Positions 26,001 to 47,853 of a DNA stretch of 64,000 bases are shown in pieces. Every line of letters starts with the position of its first letter. The first letter of the stretch is position 1. Position numbers and translations under genes: made by a program. The notes beneath the pieces are model-generated. The model saw only the letters and a program-made list of their open reading frames with translations, was not told the origin of the DNA and made no database searches. The stretch is from the NCBI RefSeq assembly GCF_049306965.1, contig NC_133180.1, positions 28,597,001 to 28,661,000 of the forward strand, written 5' to 3'. This stretch comes from Danio rerio. Its lineage: Eukaryota > Chordata > Actinopteri > Cypriniformes > Danionidae.

Positions 26001-26983
26001 CTGACTTGAAAGAACATGTGAAGTTGTGTGTTGTTTTTAAAAAGGGAACAAGTCCAACAAACATCTCGGCTATAGGGAACAGATCATTTTTAATTGAGCT
26101 GTACCGACAAGAATAAAACTGAACTTTAATAAAATGACATCACAGTTAAAACATTATGATGACATTAAAGTACTATAATTAAAGTATTATAGTATTGTTA
26201 CTGTTAATGTACAAGTATGACGGTGAGATTAAGTGACATTATTTATTAAAGTATTCAGGTCACTGAAAGTTAAAACTGTAATAACGCAACCAACAATCAT
26301 TTCAGTTCTATCAATAAATATGACACATATTCTCGAGACATTCAGTTTTCGACTGCACTTTTTCCATAACAACATTCATAACGTCAAGATGAGAGATTGT
26401 AATAGAATAGTGTTGATATAATGATACATGAAGGCAAACGGACTACAAAAGAAGATCAAAAAGTAAATGACTTCTATAACTGATGGATGACACACAAATA
26501 AATAACGTTAGGATACTCTATAAGGGAAATGTATATCCCTAACTCAAGGATATTATTCACACGGTTGACGGGTTTCTGCTTCCGTGACAAGGTCACTTTG
26601 TCTTAGTTACAATGTGTTGTTTTTAAGGAATGACATCACAAACACTTGAGTCATAGTCAGCGACGTTAAAAACAAACGAAACTGAAGTCACGCGCCGAAA
26701 TGTTCCAGTTTAAAGAGTTCCAAATGAAATGCCGTCGTAACTGCGAGACAAGCCTCATGTATGTATTAAAGTAAACACGGCCTACGATGCAGAACCTCGT
26801 ATAAACGGTGCCGTTTCAAACACAAGTCAACTCGCCGCGGTAACTTCGCGACGCTCTTCACGACAAAAAGAAACTTACCTCCTCTGACTCGTCGATGAAT
26901 TTGTTGAGTTTATCGTCATCCTCGAGCAGTTCGTTTAACTGTGTTAAAGTATAAGAACCCAACTTGTTCTCGAAGCCAGCCAT
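10405..26983 (-). CDS. vps37b: Vps37b, ESCRT-I subunit (complete, 4 coding exons)
   Basis: Coding exons on the minus strand are 26983-26879, 19877-19706, 11921-11839 and 10911-10405 (867 nt, 288 aa; human VPS37B is 285 aa). Junction phases are 0, 1 and 0, and all use GT-AG. The protein begins MAGFENKLGSYTLTQLNELL. The Mod(r)/Vps37 helical region spans about residues 10-165 and includes TLLALLQAEGAKIEEETE and DYQSKRKLAHLRRVKIEKLQ, nearly identical to human. Residues after about 170 form a proline-rich tail ending PLPQRPPPRMVPQPGFIIQ, the hallmark of VPS37B rather than A, C or D. As part of ESCRT-I (with Tsg101, Vps28 and Mvb12 or Ubap1) it sorts ubiquitylated cargo into multivesicular bodies and helps in cytokinesis. 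It lies downstream of abcb9 on the same strand. Zebrafish may have two vps37b paralogues; I cannot say which this is. Confidence 0.95.
10912..11838 (-). other. vps37b: vps37b intron 3
   Basis: Intron between exons 3 and 4. I see no repeat or gene in it. Small open frames on the minus strand at 11110-11614 show no recognisable domain. Confidence 0.7.
12150..12608 (+). repeat. non-autonomous DNA element (CTGACTTCAACTGTA terminus)
   Basis: Internal blocks AGTAAATAATATTTG, TTAATTAGGTTAACTAG and TTCTGTAGACTATC, and the right end CTGACTTCAACTGTA, match a very common zebrafish element whose ends are inverted copies of TACAGTTGAAGTCAGAATTA. The left terminus is decayed. Other copies in this window are near 38.6, 40.9 and 55.7 kb. 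The superfamily is not certain to me. Confidence 0.75.
12608..12670. repeat. (TTATA)n pentanucleotide microsatellite
   Basis: About 12 units abut the right end of the preceding DNA element. Confidence 0.9.
13095..13545. repeat. diverged tandem duplication, two units of about 250 bp
   Basis: The block GCTTCAGATTTCACTGTACA followed by ACTGG.CGTGCCTGT and TCTCAGAGGTCAAC occurs at about 13123 and again at about 13368. Matching flanks (CTTTTAGTTCAG before, GCTTAAATTA after) run through both units. It lies in vps37b intron 2. Confidence 0.7.
14030..15300. repeat. cyprinid inverted-repeat element interrupted by a hAT-like insertion
   Basis: The left part (CCAAGAGCTCTCTCATCCTC) and the part after 14990 (GTATTGCAGTTTTAATATTC and GCACCCTGATCTGAAATGGA among others) look like pieces of one abundant cyprinid element. 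The hAT-like element at 14081-14990 sits between them. The outer limits are approximate. Confidence 0.45.
14081..14990. mobile_element. hAT-like non-autonomous element (TAGGGATGCAC termini)
   Basis: The left end is TAGGGATGCACAATATATCG. The right end, reversed, gives TTGGGATGCACCGATATGG. The internal CGGCC...ATCGG pattern repeats at both ends in inverted orientation. No transposase frame is visible, so it is non-autonomous. I could not see a clean 8-bp target duplication. Confidence 0.65.
15300..17160 (-). other. vps37b: vps37b intron 2, unassigned part
   Basis: A short (GT)n lies at about 15715-15733 and (CTG/GTT)-rich DNA at about 16610-16650. The 16170-16560 stretch is less AT-rich and carries overlapping open frames on both strands, but none resembles a known protein. 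I call no gene. Confidence 0.4.
17167..18620. repeat. GGTACC-type non-autonomous DNA element, split by a hAT insertion
   Basis: It begins GGCCCGTTTCCATTGAGTGG, and about 55 bp on has GGCCGTTTCCACTGTCAAAA followed by GGTACCAAAAAG. This is a known cyprinid element; a second copy begins near 45.25 kb. Sequence to the right of 18427 (TGGTTTACAAAGCAGTC and beyond) continues the same element. The right limit is approximate. Confidence 0.6.
17379..18419. mobile_element. hAT-like non-autonomous element with 8-bp target duplication
   Basis: The element begins TAGGGTTGTAAC and ends GTTACAACCCTA, a perfect 12-bp terminal inverted repeat. The 8-bp sequence ATTACATC stands directly before it (17371-17378) and directly after it (18420-18427). 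Inverted termini with an 8-bp target duplication are diagnostic of hAT-type insertion. The 1,041-bp body has no recognisable transposase; the 147-codon open frame at 17708-18151 shows no known motif. Exact target repeats suggest a fairly recent insertion. Confidence 0.88.
20100..20372 (+). repeat. fish retroposon 3' tail (SINE/LINE-type)
   Basis: It contains GGGCCTGGTTTCTCTCAAGG, GTGGATTTGCTCTTCAATG, AAGCTGCTTTGACAAAATTC and ends AAATAAAGATGAATTGAATT. This is the order of a very common fish short retroposed sequence with a short-repeat tail. I do not assign a clade. Confidence 0.6.
20987..21180. repeat. palindromic MITE-like element
   Basis: The left arm (AGTGGATTTACTACAT ... AAACAATTTATATGGGC) and the right arm (GCCCATATAAATTGTTT ... 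GTAGTAAATCCAATT) are inverted copies around a short centre near 21085. The whole 190 bp could fold into one hairpin. Confidence 0.75.
22969..23018. repeat. (TA)n microsatellite
   Basis: About 24 TA units flanked on each side by AACAGTATTTAAA. Confidence 0.95.
24005..24505. mobile_element. hAT-like MITE with near-perfect 8-bp target duplication
   Basis: The left end is TAGGGCTGGGTGATAACATC. The right end is GCGATATTGCCCAGCTCTA, an inverted match. The flanking 8-mers are GTTACTAG (23997-24004) and GTAACTAG (24506-24513), one mismatch apart. It is 501 bp with no coding capacity. Confidence 0.75.
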
Positions 26984-27160
26984 GTCTGGCACAGCAATCC
27001 CTTCACACTTGCAACTGTCTGCGGATCGCGCTCGGTCGCACTGGCACTGGGCAAAGCTGTTATTTCCAGCCGGAAGACGACGAGATGGGTGACGTCAGCC
27101 AGCACATCACTGCAAGCTCTGTCTTCAGTTTTGCACTGTCACAAACTTTACCTTACATAT
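26984..27160 (-). promoter_or_regulatory. vps37b: vps37b promoter / 5' UTR
   Basis: Directly upstream of the vps37b start codon the sequence is CpG-rich, with an ETS-type CCGGAAG (27070-27076) and a perfect CRE TGACGTCA (27090-27097). Beyond about 27165 it turns sharply AT-rich, which suggests a compact promoter. Confidence 0.6.
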
Positions 27161-27169
27161 AATTATATT

Positions 27170-28100
27170 TTTTTTCCTTGTACCTATTTTATTTGGAACA
27201 ATTAAAAAATTAGATATAAAAATAATTATATATATATTTAAATATCTGGTTAAATAAAAATATTCTTTCAGTTAGTCAGCTCTGCGATGTCCTTTTCTCA
27301 TATGAAGAATTCATGCATCAGTTTTCTTTTCCAGTTCCCCCCAAAGAATATGCCATTGTTTTTGGTGCAATTCTCCATTGTGTTATACCTTTAGTAATAT
27401 CTGGCCCTAAAGGTTCATTAGATTTTTTTTTATTTTTGACAACACAAATCTTTTTGTTGACCAAACTCTTCTCAGTTCTATGTCAAACAAAGAATCTGCT
27501 TGCACAGAATTTTTGGAATAATATGTGACGATTGGGAACAGTTTTGGCTTCTTTGGCAAAAAATAAAAAATAAATAAATAAAAAAAAACTATCAAATTAA
27601 GCTGTCGACGTCTCAATCAAAATCATTCATAATTGCTAATACCAAGCTAAATTTCATAACAATATTTCCCCTAAATGCTCATTGTGTACTCAATATAACA
27701 AAATACTATATCATTTATTTTGGGAGTGTTTTTATGAAGTGTTTTTGGTTGACTTTTCCAATTTTATTTAAAAATTCTTATTTCCAAACTTGTGTATCCC
27801 CAAAACTTATTTTGTTACTCTCTGAAAGTAGATCCTTCTCTTTGTAAGTAATTTATTGCTCTTTATGGCAAAATTTTACATAAATGTTAATTTTCAAAGA
27901 AACACCATTACTTTTTTATTTTCAAAAAGGATTTTTATTTATATGTGAACTCCTTAAAACAATCTTAATAATATTGCATGTAAAACTCTTTCTTGGTGTA
28001 AATCATGCTCAAACTAGTTTTTAATTTACAGGGGAAAAAAAAAAAATCTATAGAGAAAGAGAGTGTTTCGAGTTTTAATGCTAGGGCTCCATACATGGAG
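27170..28100. other. spacer between vps37b promoter and abcb9 3' end
   Basis: AT-rich DNA with homopolymer runs and no gene I can recognise. Open frames at 27313-27616 overlap on both strands and look like chance. Confidence 0.5.
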
Positions 28101-28107
28101 TTTCTTA

Positions 28108-28413
28108 AGGCCCCTAAATCACTTAGTCCGCCCCGTTATACACAGGGGATGCTCTTCCAGCCACAACCAAGTACTGGGAAACACCCAAACACTCTTCAAA
28201 TTTATACACAAATTCAAATTCATACACGGACAGCCAATTTTGTTTACCCAATTTACCTATAGAGCATGTCTTTGGACTGTGGGGGAAACCAGAGCACCTG
28301 GAGGAAACATGCAAACTCCACACAGAAATGCCAACTGGCCCAGCCAGGACTCAAACCAGGGACCTTCTTGCTGTGAGACGACAGTGCTAACTACTGAGCC
28401 ACCATGCCACCAA
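28108..28413 (-). repeat. DANA-type SINE, minus strand
   Basis: On the minus strand it starts GGTGGCATGGTGGCTCAGTA, then has GGAGTTTGCATGTTTCCTCC, GGTTTCCCCCACAGTCCAAA and ends with GGCATCCCCTGTGTATAACG. This is the same family as the copy near 5.7 kb, and a little less eroded. Confidence 0.88.
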
Positions 28414-28529
28414 AATTTTTAAAATACACCCAGACATATATAACCTTAAAATAAAATATGAAAATTAAATAAATGAAAAAAATAGTCCTATTCTACTGTA
28501 TACTGGCTCATTAAAAAAAAAACAAGAAT

Positions 28530-28795
28530 TATTTTCCATCCATCCATATGTTTTATTTCTATAACTTGAATAATACAATTAAATTAAGATATACACATTT
28601 AAAACTAATATACAGTACATCAGATGCATCAAGTATTTATTGCTTAAAGTATTATTCAAGGCAGTCCCCCAGTCTTGTAGTAAACATTCTTTGACATGCA
28701 CATTATCTGATATATCCCAATATCCGATCAAGTAAACAAATCTAGTATTAAGGCCTTCATACCAATAATCATATAAAGCACAAAATGATTGGCTC
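28530..28795 (-). terminator. abcb9: abcb9 3' UTR with poly(A) signal
   Basis: AATAAA on the minus strand at 28557-28552, about 240 nt after the abcb9 stop codon, is the first canonical signal. Confidence 0.6.
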
Positions 28796-39832
<11,037 letters not shown>

Positions 39833-39841
39833 TTTCCTACA

Positions 39842-40330
39842 CCTGTTGAAGAGGCTGCTCCACCACACACACACAAACACACACACAAACTGACTCTCCT
39901 ATGGAAATGTGAGCGGCTAAATTCTATACGTAAGTGATTTTATAGGGAGGGTAAACATGGTAACGACAGCAGCACGTCGTGAAACCGGACTGGCTGGACT
40001 TGAGTAATAAAGAACCGCGAGTCTATTTTTCAATGTCAAGTTGTTTCGGCTGGCCTGCGTGCAGTGCGTAGCTTGATACCTGGCACTCATACATTAGGAC
40101 AGTACAGAATATCGATTTGAAAATCATAAGATTTTCCGTCTAAACGCCAGCTCATTGTTTCCATTCTAAATAAACAGTTGATACGGAAATAAAACTTATC
40201 TTAGTCCTATAGTTTATCAGCCGGCCAGCCATCCATCGGCTCTTCTTACTCGCGCGGTGCAATGACAGGAAGAGGGGAAAGAATACAGTAGAAGCCCCGC
40301 CTCCACGACAACTGGCCAATCAGAGAGAGT
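39842..40330 (-). promoter_or_regulatory. abcb9: abcb9 5' UTR and promoter region
   Basis: Upstream of the start codon are CpG-richer DNA, a GC box (CCCCGCCTCC, 40295-40304) and an inverted CCAAT box (CCAAT on + at 40316-40320). A possible acceptor (CTCTTCAACAG) ends at 39843, so the ATG exon may be joined to an upstream non-coding exon. A short CA tract lies at about 39867-39890. Confidence 0.5.
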
Positions 40331-40867
40331 TCTGGTCACATTGGCGAAGTACCTGAGTGTTTACATATTTCGAGGAGAAATTGCGTGAGCTTTTTTGAAA
40401 ATACAGGTATTTTATAAATGGGTCTTATTGTATAAATTATTATATCTTAGTACGCTAAAATTACTCCAGTGGGGAAGAAACTAATATTTATTTTAGTATA
40501 ACTATATATAAAAAAATATTTTAAAATGTATATCTGCAGCTGTGGCCAAAATGATTTCATACTTGATACTTCACCATTTATGTACAATTTCTAAACAATA
40601 CAAGTAAACTTTTTAAAAATACAGGCATTTTTAAAATTGATATTACTAAATAATAAATAAATAAATGTGCTAAAAAAATTACTCCAGTGGGGAAAATATT
40701 ATTACTGGTTAAATAAATATTCTCATATTATAGTTGAAAAAAATGAATAAATAACATTATATCTACAGTTGTGGCCAAAAGTGACTTTTGGTCTTGGAAA
40801 ATGTATACTCTACCATTCATGTACAATTTCTAAACAATATAAGTGTTTATGCTTGAAAAGTGTAAAG

Positions 40868-41395
40868 CTATAGTTGAAATCAGAATTTTAAGCCCCCCTT
40901 TGATTTTTTTTTTCTTTTTTAAATATTTCCCAAATTATGTTTAATCGAGCAGCACAGTATGTCTGACGATGTTTTTTCCTCTGGATAAAGTTTTATTTGT
41001 TTTATTTCGGCTAAAATAAAAGCAGTTTTTAATTTTTTAAAAGTCATTTTAAGGTCAAAATTATTAACCACTTTAAGCTATATTTTTTGTCTTGTTAGTC
41101 TACAGAACAACCTATCATTATGCAATAACTTGCCTTAATACCCTAACCTGCTTAGTTAACCAAATAAACCTTGTTAAGCTTTTAAATTACACTTTAAGCT
41201 GTATAGAAGTGTTTTGAAAAATATCTTGTCAATTACTATTTACAGTTATCATGGCAAGAGATGAGTTACTAAAACTATTACGTTAAGAAATGTGTTAATA
41301 AAATCTTCTCTCCTTTAAACAGAAATTTGGGGGAAATAAACAGGGGGGCTAATAATTCTGAAGGGCTAATAATTCTGACTTCAACTTAAATTCTT
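40868..41395 (-). mobile_element. full-length non-autonomous DNA element (TTGAAGTCAGAATTATTAG)
   Basis: The ends are TATAGTTGAAATCAGAATTT and CTAATAATTCTGACTTCAAC, inverted to each other. The internal blocks match the partial copies at 12.2 and 55.7 kb, in the opposite orientation. At 528 bp it is the most complete copy here. It has no coding capacity. Confidence 0.78.
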
Positions 41396-41399
41396 CCAT

Positions 41400-42130
41400 T
41401 TGCTGTATTTAAAAGAACACCCTAGAAAGTGGCAGCAGGAACAATGAAATATTAATAATTTACTGTTGTCGTGTTTATTTTTTGTTTTTCTTTTCCATTT
41501 GTAGTCTATTTTCCATCATAAACCTTTTTTTTCTGCCAAGAATGTTGTCAGTTAAATAACTGAGTTAAAAAAAAAAATAAAAAAGTTTACTGATGCCTCT
41601 TTTCAATACAACGCGTTCATCATATTTTGGTTTTAATTAACCTTAAGACCAATAAAACATCACTTTTGGCTGTTGTACAAAGTGAAGACATAAACATTTA
41701 ATAAAACTACATTGTTATAAATATATATAACAGAAGTAAAGTATTAAGTTTACCTATAGCGTGTTATTTAACATTTAAAGATACTGTAGCCTATTCACTA
41801 GCCTATTATAGATATATGGAGCTTAATTATTAGTATATAATCTATAGTGCCCAAACATTATAACCATGCACTGTCTGTACATTGTAACACTATTTCAAAG
41901 GCAATAGAAGTATTAATTTAATTGAATAAATATGCATTGAATAAATATTAAATATGTAATACTGAGTGGGCCCAAACATGCATTGTAAAGTTAACATTAT
42001 ACTGGAGTTTAATTTAATATTAAGTTTAACTTTGAATGAACTTTAAAGAAGTGGCCTTTCTGTTGTAACTAAGTTATCCACTAAGTTATCAGTGCAGTGA
42101 AAAAAAATTAAAGTAATAAAAAAAAAAACA
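41400..42130. other. intergenic, nothing recognised
   Basis: AT-rich spacer between the DNA element and the palindromic repeat. No exon, RNA or repeat recognised. Confidence 0.4.
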
Positions 42131-42137
42131 TGGGCTT

Positions 42138-42338
42138 AGAGCAGGGGTGCCCAAACTCAGTACTGGAGGGCTGGTGTCCTGCATATTTCAGTTCCAACCC
42201 CAATTAAACACACCTGAACCAGCTAATCAAGCTCTTTCTACTAGAAACTTCCAGGAACATACGTTAAAGCAAGTTGGAGCTAAACTATGCAAGACACCGG
42301 CCCTCCAGGACCAAGTTTGGACACCTCTGGCTGAGAGG
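42138..42338. repeat. short palindromic repeat, third copy
   Basis: The left arm AGGGGTGCCCAAACTCAGTA with CTGGAGGGCTGGTG and the right arm CCGGCCCTCCAGGACCAAG with TTTGGACACCTCTG are inverted. The centre has AATTAAACACACCTGAACC, typical of this fish repeat. Confidence 0.7.
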
Positions 42339-42724
42339 CCAAGACAGGCTTTTGCCACAATATCATGTAATTACATACATATTACTAAAACATCATCCCT
42401 AAAATCCTCCACATTCTTCTTAATAAAATAGTGTTTTGTGAAAGTTGTAGCAATCACAGCTCTGTTTTCAGCATCAGAAATTGAACATGATTGATTGTGA
42501 GTTCATCAAAGACTGTGTTTCAACACCAAACTGCTTCAGTTTAAAGTCATGTTGCCACTTAGCAGGTTGTCTAAATGATGACAAGTAACAAGGCGAGGTT
42601 TGCCCCTACTGTGAAATCTGCTGCAACCCCATGGCCACAGTCTTGCACCTTCATTTCAGCTCCCGTTATTTCACAGGCAAACAGGAAATTGCACAAGAGG
42701 TTCAGGCCACAGATACGTTTGTGT

Positions 42725-43432
42725 AACTGATTAACAAATGCATTTATTACAAAGGAAAACGGTCAACTGCTGGACCACATGAATGGAGCCTAAATCATTT
42801 CTGAGGTAAAATCTAAAACATTATAACTATTTACTGGCATACCCATATCAAAGGTTTCTTTTCCACATACAAATGTAAAGGAATGATGCACATTTAAACT
42901 TTTTTTTTTTTTTTTTTTTGCAAAGATCATACTAACTTGTCAGAGACACACAAAAACGCACTTTGGTGTTATAATGAAATAAAAAAAAACATACAGAATA
43001 CAAAAATCACAACTATTTGCTGTGATAATGAGCACAAACATTATAACCTTCATACATAATTAATGTTTACACAACATTCTTTCAGATAATACTCAAATAC
43101 TTTCAATGGCTCATCCAAAGAAAATGCAGATTTAAAAAAAATTGTCCTTTCAGACATGAGTCACCTAAGCAAAGCAAACTTCTTTGGGCGTGTAGTTCAG
43201 TGAAAGACTAACATAATTTTAAAAAAAGCTTTTCTGTAACATAATAACAAGCACAAACAAAGATCATCATCAATGTCAATAACCCTTCCAGCCAAAACAC
43301 AACATTTTAATCTTGTTACATTTTGTGTGGAATCAGAAAGTCAGCACGAGTTCATCTACTTCACATTTGCACACATCAAGCCTTTAGGTTGTAGTCTATG
43401 CAAATATAATGCTTGATGGATCTAAAAGATTT
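42725..43432 (-). other. probable 3' UTR of the GIN-type gene
   Basis: The first AATAAA on the minus strand after the stop is near 42745. A T-run lies at about 42898-42920. No repeat or other gene is recognised. Confidence 0.4.
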
Positions 43433-46400
43433 TTAGTGCATATCAGAGTCTGTTAGAGGATAGTCTAAGCCATTCTTTTTGGCGTCGGGTACATTCTGGA
43501 CTGTGGTTAGGACCGTCTCTACTGGAAAAGAAAGGTAGAGGCTTTCCTTGAGCTTTTTTGCTGAAGGCGATTCCTCTGAGCTGAACAATGGCTCGGCCAC
43601 TGTGAGAGTAATGGAGGGCATGTTTCTAGACTTCCTTTTGGCATTTTTCTTTTCTTGTCTGTAGGCAACATTCATATTTGTAATAACCTGTGCAGACAAA
43701 AACAGCATTATCAAGATTCGAAATATCTGAAATTTGATGTATGCCGGCACTAAAATGATTTTTGATTAAATCCAAGTAGTTGCACCATGGATGACATGAC
43801 AGGACAGTAAATATAGGCTACATTCACACCATTCTCAATGATAATTTTGTGATCCATTCCTTAGGAGCAAACATGAAGTCCACTTAGTGTCAGTGTTTCT
43901 GCTGGGGCTGTGCAATGCTGAAAGCAACACCTTAATTTTTTTTTGTTTGGTTTTCTGCTAGATCTTTGGCAGGTTTAGACCTATCCTGTATCATAAACAT
44001 GAAAGTAAAACTCCCCGTTTCAATGAGTATCAAATTGAAAAACACAAAGAAGCTGAAAGTCATAATTTGATTCATACTAATTATTTTCACACTATGTTTA
44101 AAACATATTTATAAATTTATTTTATTATTCATTTATTTTATTATTCATTCATTTACATAACCCACTGGTCCTACGAACTGGCTATTCTTTGCAGAATCAG
44201 CTGCTCTAACAAGAAGGCCAAAGACCATGGCCTCTAGCATCTGTTGTTAGAGCACCTTTTGAGGTCAGATGAGTAAGGATTACCTGCATAGCACTTCGCT
44301 ATAGCTGGCCTCCATTACACTAACCCCCCTAAACCTCACTCTCATCCCGGACGAGCCCCCCATAACCCACTGTTTCTACTGCACCCAACCCCTTGTGAGC
44401 TGGGATTGAACTAGTATACTTTGCATGCTCTAACAAGGAGGCTAAAGACCATGGCCTCTAGCATCTGGTGCTGAAGCACCTTTTAAGGTCAGAGGAGTGA
44501 GGTTTACCTGCATAGCACTTCACTAGCTGGCCTCCGTTACACTTATGTATACACATTTATTGGTTTATGGTTTTGATGTAAAGTTGAATTCAATTGTAAT
44601 ACATGTTATATAGCACGATTTTGAATGCAGTGACTGGCTTTATGAATAAATCAATGATTCAAATGATTAATTCAAAAATAGATTAAATTTAAACAGAACA
44701 AAAAATTTTCATCTCCAGACAATACTTTGTCCAAAATGTAACTCACTCAATATGATTTTATTACTGTTGTATAAAATCTATATCACATTTGCATTCACAC
44801 TTGCTAAACCATCTGATATTTGCCCTCTTTATTATGTTGAATATTAAAAACCATACATTCATACATATGTTTTGCTTAAACAGGCTGAATTTGTAAAAGT
44901 CATGATGTGGCCAAGTAAGGTGACCCATACAAGGAATCTCTGCCCTGCATTTAACCCATCCAAGTGCATACAAACAGCAGTGAACACACACAATGTGAAA
45001 ACACACCCAGAGCAGTGTAATAGCGGCATTCTAACAATGTCCTGATTGTCTTGTATGTTTTGCTTGTACAAAACTATCACCTAAATATTAAAGATTTTAA
45101 CAGTACACTGTCCCTCATCTGATCACATCATTGTTGTCGTTTCAATATTCACATTCACAGAATATCTTTGGAGTGATTCCAGTCAGTGCAGGATTGTGAA
45201 AATGTCAATCGACATATAAATTGCCAAGTTGATCGACAGCCTTTTATTGCCCGTTTCCACTGAGTGGTATTGTTAGATACGGTTTGGCACACTTTTAATG
45301 CCGTTTTCACTGTCAAAAGGTACCAAAAAGCTAACCGTACCGTACCACTTTTTAGGTACTCTTTTGAAACAAGATGACCTCGCTGCAGCCCACAGCTTGG
45401 TGACATAGGCTATTGTCAACTCTGTAATTGACCTTGTAGCTCCCATGCTACTGTGATGGTTAGGTTTAGTGTAGGGGAGGTGTAGGCAATCGTCAGCTAC
45501 ATTGTGGACCTTGTATCGCCCACTAAGGTAACGCCCATGCCACTGTGACGGTTGGGAGGAATTGGTGATCATTAACTAGTGAACCAGGTCAACTACATAA
45601 TCAGGCTGCGGGCTGCAGTAAGAATTGTTTAAAAAAAACAAAGGAGCAAATGATTCTTCCAGCAACCTAAAACATGAAAAAACTGCCTTGTTTAACTATT
45701 ATCATCACCTTGTGGACTATTATGAACTCAAAATGACGAAATTACTCTCTAACAGAGGTTACATGTGCTGGTGAAGATTAAAGATACAGATGAAAGGTTT
45801 GCTCTAACTGTGGGCTATATGTTGCGCGTTGCTTTTGAACCCAAATAAGGACTAAATGTATGTTGTGTGTAGTTTTTCTGTAATTGGTAACATATCGGAG
45901 ACTGTAAGGGTCTGTATGTGTTCACATATGCTGTATTTGTTTATTTTATATAATCGCAGATGTTACAGTAGGCTATTTAGATTATTGATCTGCAGTTATA
46001 ATCAAATCATGTTCATAGAAAGGCTGGCAATGAACATTTATACACAATATGAACGATCCGTACGGCTTGACTTTGACATTTTCTCTAGCGAGACTGACGT
46101 CAACTGAAACTTCTGTTGTACATTATGCTCTTTGGCATCTGATCTGAACAGCTGTGGTACACATTGTGAAAAACAATCATATTTAAATCAGATACACACA
46201 TTATCAGATTAAGACTGAATGTGTGAATACAGCTATATTTTAAAGTGACTCAAAAAAGAATCTAAAAGATCCGATTTCATGTGGTTTGTGCAGACCAACA
46301 ACTGAATGTATTCTAAATGTCAATTCATAATAAACTGCCAAATTGGGTCAATCATGTTACAACACAATTTTTTTATGCAATTTAGCCACTGCCGATTCAA

Positions 46401-47808
46401 CCAGACACCAACCAATGCCAATGGTTAATGCACTTTCTAACATAAACGCCTGTTGCCCTTCTTCTTTAATGGATCTATGAGTAAATAACATGACTGAAAA
46501 ATGATAGATAAGTAAAAGCTAACAATTGCTCATACTTTACCATCTGTTTGACATTATTCTGTTGGTCCTGCATAGAGGAAAGAAAAGAGTTTGCCTCGTC
46601 TTCATTCCGGATATTTTCCTCCTGGTCCTGATAGCAAATAAGAGGATCAAACTTTGTCTTAAAAAGAAAGAAAGATTTAGTTTAGCTTATTAAATAACAT
46701 CCTTTATCCTTCGATTACCTTATATAAAAAGCTCTATTACCTCACAAGATATGCTAGCTTTTCTGTTGAACATTAAAAAGTGTGGTGTAAACTTAGTGGT
46801 GGGGTTGACCGATGTCCTGAAGACGGCCAAAATTGGATCTAAGAAATCATCCCATTCCACCTGTTTCTCCACCACCATCTGTTTTATAGTGTCTCTTAGT
46901 AGATTACAGCTGCGGTCATACAGTGCGTTCCTCTGCGGCTGGTCTACAGACAACACTCTCACTGTAATGTTCCACCGCTCACACAGCTGCTTCGTGACCT
47001 AAAATAAGCAATAATAACAGAGTTAAAATAAAGGTAAACTATAATTTTGTAATAACATTTGGTATTTAGAATAAATGTGTGTTACCTCTTCACAGAAATC
47101 AGCATTCTGAGAGCAAAATATTGTCTTTGAAGGGCCAAATCTGGAGACAGAAAAAACATTTTTTTTAAGCAAATTATTAATAAGTTCCATAATAAATGCT
47201 CAAGCGAGGCTATATAAATAAAATTATAAAATAATTATTAAAGCAAATAAAAGTAAACAACATAACAATGACAATATAAAATAGCAATTAAATAATAATA
47301 TATATTACTATTATTATTACTACATGTATCCTTGTCCTTTAATTACCATATATTAAAAGCTCTATTACCTCAATAGATTTGCTGGCTTTTCTGTTGAACA
47401 TTAAAAAGTGTGGGGTAAATTTAGTGCTGAAATTCAAATTAAATTCATTTTGAATTGCACATACCCACTTTACATATACATGTGTATTTATGTTCATATC
47501 TATCTGCATACCTCTGATTATTAATAGCAACCAGTACACATATACATCTTATGTAAAACTCTGTTCATATTTAATACAACCTGTATATAATGTTCATAGT
47601 ACATCCATCTGTAAATATCACCATGTTTTTGTAGAATGGAATTTTATAACATATACCTATATCCTGCACTTGCTTCTGTTGCACTCCTGGTTTGAGCTGG
47701 TTTGTCGCCTTGTGCTTGTACATGTGTAATGACAATAAAGTTTCCTCTGATTCAATTTAATTTAATGTAATCTTAATCTTTTGATTATTATTATTATTAT
47801 TATTATCA

Positions 47809-47853
<45 letters not shown>

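Larger units (their letters stand above)
19878..26878 (-). other. vps37b: vps37b intron 1
   Basis: About 7 kb between exons 1 and 2. It holds the LINE/SINE tail at 20.1 kb, a palindromic element at 21.0 kb, a (TA)n tract and a hAT-like element, listed separately. I see no coding exon in 21.2-22.9 kb or 24.5-26.5 kb. Confidence 0.7.

Noticed and set aside
39833-39886. Upstream in-frame ATG for abcb9 (MCVFVCVWW...)
   Set aside because: The codons come from a CA-type repeat and a possible splice acceptor ends at 39843. Human ABCB9 starts at the equivalent of 39832.
45155-45572. Minus-strand frames over the GGTACC element
   Set aside because: They lie in a non-coding DNA element and share no domain with known proteins.
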